Of a stretch of DNA of 64,000 nt, positions 58,548 through 64,000 are shown in pieces. Where the stretch lies: positions 220,007,501 through 220,071,500 of the forward strand of contig OX465596.1 of the NCBI GenBank assembly GCA_950022295.1, given 5' to 3'. The notes beneath the pieces were generated by a model, which was not told the origin of the DNA, ran no database searches, and saw nothing but the letters and a program-made list of their open reading frames with translations. The position numbers and the translations under genes were made by a program. The stretch comes from Bromus sterilis. Taxonomy: Eukaryota > Streptophyta > Magnoliopsida > Poales > Poaceae. How positions within the stretch are numbered: the first letter of the stretch is position 1; each line of letters begins with the position of its first letter.

Positions 58548-59564
58548 CTCCCACCTTTTTCCATTTTTTTTGCAAGTGGCTGGCAGCCAGGCCCCACCTG
58601 CCAGTGGCGACAAGCCTGGTGGGCTGGCCCAGAGAGAGCAGAGAGTTGGGATAGTTAGCCGAATCCAGCCCAGCGTGGCTGAGCCCTTTATTTTCGTTTC
58701 TCTTTTTCTTTTCCTTTTTCTTTTCTGTTCAAATTCAGTTTGAGTTTGAATTCAAATTCAAAATGAATTTGAACCTTGGAGCTCATTCACCTCAAATGTG
58801 GCATCCCAGATATGAATTTGGGGTAGAAATGCCCACTGATCACAATGGTGATGTCCATTTTGCATTTTGACCCTCTAAAAATTGAAGTGATGGTAACTTT
58901 GCAATAAAGCTCTTCTTTTTTTGGTGTTTTGGCAAAGTTCTTGCAAATTCAAAGTGTGGCATACCATATATGGTTTTGGGGTAGCAAAATCCAGGGAATT
59001 GAATGGTGATGTACATTTGGTGTTTTGTACAACTCAAATGGACATGGTGTAATCACTTGACCATTTCAATTTTTCTCTTGCCCCTTTTCTTTGCATTCCT
59101 TTCAACTTCAGTGTATGTTGAATCTCGTTCATCTGATCATTCAAGTTCTGTTCTAGGTCGTCTTCAATTCCTTTGCAATCTCAAACCAGCCCCTAGCATA
59201 TTTTCAGATGCCCTGTGGCTGGATCCTTTTCTTCTGTTGTATCTTCGAGGTGTCAAACTCACCGACACCTCTCCGTCTACGGAATCGTTAGTTTATTTTA
59301 CGATGCTTTACTTGGATACCTTGTTTTGTTGTTCATGCCATGCCATATTGCTATGATATTTACACCAAAAATTTAGGCTATGACCAAAGCCATAAAAGTA
59401 TAAGTAATTGCATTTGAAGTTGTTGACGTGTAGTCAACACCTCCATTTAAATTTGACTAGATAGGGTCACACCATGTCTTTAAAATTGATCATCTCATCC
59501 ATGCTTGAGCATTGTTGATCTCGATGTTTACTTGTGTGCTTTCCTTGTCGGTACCCTACGTTAG

Positions 59565-60480
59565 CACCTGAGTCTGCCGAGGAGAATTACGTGAAGATTT
59601 CCGACACCGAGCCCAAGACCCTGCTACGTCTGCTCCGTCCACCGATTACCCTGGCAAGAGGAAGATTCATACCATTACTTGATACCTTTCTTCCTACCTT
59701 CCTAGCTGTAGTCTAGAACGATTGTTTGAACCTATCCACCTTGGTTGGGCCACACTGGTGAGCTAGGGAAGTCCCCTGTTATTTAGGTGAGACTAAACCC
59801 GACCTTAGCCATACGGTTGAGGCCGATTCGAGAGCGCGGCCGTCTTTTGAGTTGGATGTCGACTCACCGGGGGCCACCCGGAATTGTGTGTTGTTAGTTA
59901 GAGGGACTTTGACGTTCCGGAGTTTCGGGTGCTTACCTAGCCAAGTGGAAACCGGGCGTACATGCGAAGCCTATGATGGGCAGTCGGTACACCCCTGCAG
60001 GGTTAAATCTTCTCAAAAAGCCGTGTCCGCGGTTATGGACGACTTGAGACCTACTCCTTGTTCATAGAATAACATCAACCTGGATCATAATTAAAGCTTG
60101 CCTACCGTGTGAGTTCCTTGGCTGCTTTTCTTCGTCCAGGGGGACCGAGAGAAGATCAAGGTTGTGTTATGTTTGCCGTAAGTAGGTGAATAGTAGACCT
60201 ATGACATGATGTCACGCGCTTTCTTGGATCTTACCCCTACTCCATTAGAACGATAGCCACCATATATGCTAGTGCGGCTGCAAACTTTCCAATTACTTTC
60301 TCCTACCGTAGGAAGTTTTTTATCCTGTAATGATATAATCTCACCCCTTGTTTCCTTTTTTTCCTTTACTGTTTTGCCTGATCGGCCGCTGCAGTTGACT
60401 ACTACCTCGACCCGAGCACCGGACGTTACTTCGTGGAGGTGCCCCCAAAGGACGACAATGAGGATGACTTCGTTCAGTAG
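59565..60480 (+). pseudogene. LTR mini-gene of family B, element 4 3' LTR
   Basis: Exon a 59565-59653 has lost one G (GAGCCCAAGACC), shifting the frame, but keeps the GCAAG donor. Exon b 60395-60480 is open with DYYLDPSTGRYFVEV, Asp-rich run and TAG. The intron is shortened by the 456-bp deletion. Confidence 0.38.
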
Positions 60481-60830
60481 ATCCTATAGTTGGGTTCCGA
60501 CGATCCGTGGGTGGACTTGTTTATGTGTAGCCCTCTCTAGGGCCATTTGGATTTGACCGTACTCGGTCGTGATTGTCTTCCGCTTGTTGCATGATGTACT
60601 GTTGGGTCGATGGACCTCTGAGATGATGTAATAATTACCAGTGGCGATGTTTGCCCTGGACTCTATTTATGTCTTAGTATAAAATTCTTTGTTCTTATAT
60701 CTGTTGTCGAGAATCCGACAGCGACACGAGTGTGAGTGTCGTGAGTCAGTGGCCTTTTATGCACTACTAACTTGAGCGGGACGCGAAAGCGACTAACTTG
60801 AGTTAGCATCGCATCGGGGGCCTTACAATA

Positions 60831-61305
60831 AGATGATTAGTGATATGCTCGGTGAAGGCAATGTTAAGTGAACTAGTGTGGGTGTATTTGGCCATTCTTT
60901 GCAAAAACTTAATGACTTCGGAAAGGTTACAATTATCAAAGTCAAGTTCATTAATGTCATTCTTGCAATTATCCCAAGTTTCTTTCTTATGAAGAAATAA
61001 GGAATGGAACCACTTCTTTGCTTTCCCCCGAAGAGAATAGTCAAAGAGTTTAAGTTTGAATTTGTCACAATCCATCCCATTAGGTTTTTGTTCATCACAC
61101 ACCCTCTCATAATTATCCATGTGAGAGAGAATATTATCTCCCTTCTCATAAAATCGTTCTTTTAAATCATACTTGAGGGTAGGTCTACTAATTGGAGTGC
61201 AGATGTAATAACTATTGTGATGACAAATATAGTTGCAAAGCTTAAGATCATTAGAAGTGTCCCAACTAGCAGTTCCGTGCCTAGGACAAGTTTCAAAGCC
61301 AATGG
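60831..61305 (-). pseudogene. gag: gag fragment of a second Athila-type element
   Basis: Minus-strand frame open for about 158 codons, with no clear start, reading CPRHGTASWD, RPTLKYDLKERFYEKGDNI, MDNYERVCDEQKPNG, FDYSLRGKAKKWFHSL and EVIKFLQRMAKYTHTS, the usual Athila-lineage gag pattern. It is cut mid-domain at the edge of element 4, and the missing remainder is not on the other side of element 4. Confidence 0.82.
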
Positions 61306-61456
61306 AACCATATTAACATCAGCAAGCAAGAACAAAGTAACTATTTTTTGGTGTTTTTGGTATAAGAATCTAAAGCAAAATATGAAAAGTAAACTAACAA
61401 GACTAAAAAGCAAAGATAAAAGGTAGTGTGCAACTCCCCTATCTTGATGACTGGAA

Positions 61457-61474
61457 TCCCCGACAACGGTGCCA
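61457..61474 (-). other. Degenerate tRNA-Asp-type primer site of the second Athila-type element
   Basis: Minus strand TGGCACCGTTGTCGGGGA, two mismatches to the site at 45940-45957. Confidence 0.8.
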
Positions 61475-61485
61475 GAAATTTAGCT

Positions 61486-62225
61486 TGATGGGTGCAGATA
61501 ACACCTCCTCGTTGGTTACCCCAGATGGAAGGTTATGATGCTGATTGCGGTAAATTTCCCTCAGTGAAGATACCAAGGTTATCAATCCAGTAGGATTTCA
61601 AGGGCTACAAGTAGGTGACAACGGCGCCAGAAGTTTTCTTGATGGCTAAGTTGACGTGGACCTGCACATAAGAACACAAGTAACTTTGCGACCAACGAGT
61701 TCAGAGAGGTTATCAATCTCTCCGGCCTTGCTATTTACAAAGGACCAAAACACAAGGGGGAAATAATAGTTGGTGCAAGGGAAAGGAAACAAAAGCAGTA
61801 AATTGTAACGGTGTAAACTATGGTGGAAATATGGACCGGGGTGTCATGACTTTCACTAGTGATGTCTCTCTCCCAATAGACGATAAACAACTATGTTGTG
61901 TGAAAAAATTACATCTGGGCAATTGGCATAATTATAAACGCGCTACAATGCTAATTATGCTACTAGAAAGTGAAGATGCTCAATCATGTGGGCATTACAC
62001 CAAAACAAGTAGATCTTTTATCCATCGGCATCTACTCACTAATCATCCACATTGAGATATCTATCAAGAACATCTTGCTGGTATTATGTTGCGAACCCCA
62101 ACCAAATTGTAGGCTCAAAGAAATGGACAATTGTCTTAACACTCTATGTGTAATATAAGCTATCCTTGCAACCGCAGTTACAAGCATCTCTGTTTTCTCC
62201 CTGGTGGATATAACGCATCCCCTAT
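61486..62225 (-). repeat. Athila-type 5' LTR, second element, interrupted
   Basis: Reverse-strand match to 33500-33647 plus 45319-45929. It is broken at 62225 by the family C LTR. A second primer-like block, minus strand TTCTGGCGCCGTTGTCACC, lies at about 61617-61635 inside it. Confidence 0.78.
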
Positions 62226-64000
62226 TGTCAGTCCCAATATGCGGTACTGTTCCAGATCTAGGTGTTTCCATCCAGATCCGGGGACGAAGCACATATCGGT
62301 CCCAGCGCGACATATGACAATGCAATATGCCCCGGATTTCCAACATGATATCACAACATTATAGCTACAAGGATACAACATCTCATACAATCGGCATACA
62401 ACTTCCTTAATACAATACATCAGCGGAAGATACATGTATGAGTATAGACTACAACCAAATGCCTAGTGGAAAAGGTAAAACACACCATTCCCACGTCCAC
62501 ACGGGTCCAGGCTCTCCGCCGGGATCCGCCTAACTAGTCGTCGTCGAGTCTCCGCGAAGGCGTCCAGAAGAAGGGTCATCGGTCTCCTCTAAAGTCCAAG
62601 ATTGTTGCATAACGTGCATAAAAGAGAAAAAAGGGGTGAGCTATATCAACAAGTCTTGTAACTAACTTCTCACGGTAAGATGGGGGTACTGGTGAGATTG
62701 CAGCCGCACTAGCAATATATGAGTGGCTGACGATTTATTTAGAGTAAGATGAGAACCAAGCATTCAATGAGGAATCGCCTCCAACAAGTCTTTCTATCAG
62801 CTACTTACGCAAACTTAACACCTATCCTATCCTTGTCCTCCTCTTTCGTCACCCGATGAAGAAGAAGCAATCAAGGCACACGCACGTTGATCAAGTTATA
62901 GTTATGATACAGTTGATGTTATCTATGAACAAGATGTAGGTTCCAAGTCGTCCATAACCGTGGACACGGCTTCTCGAAAATATTTAACCCTGCAGGGGTG
63001 TACCAACTGCCCATTACAAGGCTCCACACGCACGCCCATCTCTCTCAGTTGCTACCCATCACAGGCAACCATTTTATTATTTAGTTCCGAGAGATCCGTA
63101 ATGGAAGGTCCCTCTAACTAACAACGCACTAATCCGGGTGGCCCTCGGTGAGTCGACATCCAACTCAAAAGCCGGCCGCGCTCTGGAATCGGTCTCTACC
63201 GTCTGGACGAGGTCGGGTTAACCTACCCTCGCCCGGGCTGGCTCCCTAGCTTCTAGATGTGGACCAACAGGATATACCATCCCACTGGCCCGGTTTGTTG
63301 GAAATCCGCGAGGCCAGTAAACTCGCACAAAAACAGTTTGCAAATGGTAAAATCAGCTTAGTCCACCACTAGAAATGGTTGGAGCTAGATAGGTAATAAG
63401 AGGGTACCCCATAGCATCCAACACGCGGTTAGGCACACTAAGTCTTAGAACCAATACCCGGAACTCGGATCCTAGGTGACTCGAATGGAACAAAGCATCG
63501 GGGAGGGATTGCCTAGACCTTCCATATTTCGTCGAATATAGTCGACATTATAATAATCATATCATCCACAACAATATAATAATGTGATAACCCAAACCAA
63601 GGAGTAACAGGAGGTAACAGTTGATAGCATCCTAGCATGCATACTAAGCAGTGGTTGAGTAGCGAGCAATAGTAATATAGCCGAACGAGGTTTGCTGGGA
63701 TGTGGAGGACATGGATTTTTGGGTTTATTTGAGAGGCATAAATATGAAGTGGTAGGATCACGCAATCGTTCTATCCTACACCTAGGCGCAAGTGAGCTGA
63801 AAGTTATAAGCATGGTATATGCTCCCCCTTACCTGATGAGAAGACGAAACCGAAGGTGTAGTCGAACGCAAACTCGCAACGTCTCCGAGAGTACCTGCGG
63901 AATCACACAATAAGGAAATACTGGAAAGGCAATCGACGAGCAAACATCTATTACTATGAAACAATCACCAGCAAACAACATCAAGAAGGCAACACGACAC
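62226..64000 (-). repeat. Family C LTR, right end outside window
   Basis: Aligns with the first 1.7 kb of the solo LTR at 17397 in the same orientation (plus strand TGTCAGTCCCAATATGCGG). No primer site follows its end at 62226, so it is either a solo LTR or the 3' LTR of an element lying further right. Left flank five bases CCTAT. It carries the palindromic core near 62955-63012 and a mini-gene exon with a canonical CATCAG|GTAAGG donor near 63830-63900. Confidence 0.85.

Larger units (their letters stand above)
47115..60827 (+). mobile_element. Element 4: Ty3/gypsy chromovirus, family B, probably recombinant
   Basis: LTRs 47115-51651 and 56749-60827 enclose primer site, gag, pol and purine tract on the plus strand. 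Flanks are ATGAG (47110-47114) and ATAAG (60828-60832), four of five bases alike. Yet the host sequence is a plus-strand Athila ORF on the left and a minus-strand Athila gag on the right, which do not continue each other. So the element boundaries are firm, but its two halves may come from different insertions. Confidence 0.93.
56749..60827 (+). repeat. 3' LTR of element 4
   Basis: 4079 bp. It differs from the 5' LTR by scattered substitutions and lacks about 456 bp (equivalent to about 50116-50571) between CCACCTTG and GGTTGG, short similar ends. Its tRNA-like module is at 58476-58547. Confidence 0.95.

Noticed and set aside
1..64000. CRISPR arrays, bacterial operons, rRNA genes
   Set aside because: No regularly spaced identical short repeats, no operon-like gene packing and no rRNA sequence; composition is that of plant nuclear repeats.

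Overview
The window is a stretch of large grass-genome intergenic DNA, most likely from a Triticeae species (wheat, Aegilops or barley type). I found no ordinary host gene. Nearly all of it can be assigned to nested mobile elements: chromodomain-bearing Ty3/gypsy retrotransposons (Del/Tekay type) with unusually long LTRs of about 4 to 4.5 kb, an Athila-type gypsy element with a tRNA-Asp-type primer site, and the 3' part of an old CACTA DNA transposon. The organism call rests on this composition, not on a host gene.

Layout: 1-10877 is gypsy element 1 (family A, minus strand; its 3' LTR runs off the left edge). 10878-12820 plus 30531-30724 is one CACTA element, split by gypsy element 2 (family B, minus strand, 12821-30530, perfect duplication CAGCG). 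Element 2 is itself split inside pol by a solo LTR of a third family C (17397-21252, duplication AAGCT). 30725-32614 is old non-coding repeat DNA. From 32615 an Athila-type element runs on the plus strand; its 5' LTR is split by gypsy element 3 (family A, plus strand, 33648-45313, perfect duplication GTGGG). Its internal region, with a broken ORF, stops at 47114, where gypsy element 4 (family B, plus strand, 47115-60827) begins. On the far side of element 4 lies a second Athila-type half-element on the opposite strand (60828-62225), and its LTR is entered at 62226 by a family C LTR that runs off the right edge.

All four gypsy polyproteins are dead: frameshifts, nonsense codons, and losses at catalytic residues that differ from copy to copy (protease DPG in element 1, YSG in element 4; reverse transcriptase FLED in element 2; gag and protease absent from element 3).

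The most interesting signal is inside the LTRs. Families A, B and C each carry, at the same relative position, what looks like a small spliced gene: an acidic exon ending in (C/A)AG|G(C/T)AAG, an intron of roughly 1.1-1.3 kb, and a second short exon that starts after a good AG acceptor and ends in a stop codon. In all three families the splice phase matches, so the joined frame stays open, and in family A an AATAAA signal follows about 200 bp downstream. Family B LTRs also carry a tRNA-like module with pol III A-box and B-box motifs. A block containing a CCTGCAGGG palindrome recurs in nine LTR copies across the three families, inside the proposed intron. The head-to-head Athila halves around element 4 suggest that element 4 is a recombination chimera.
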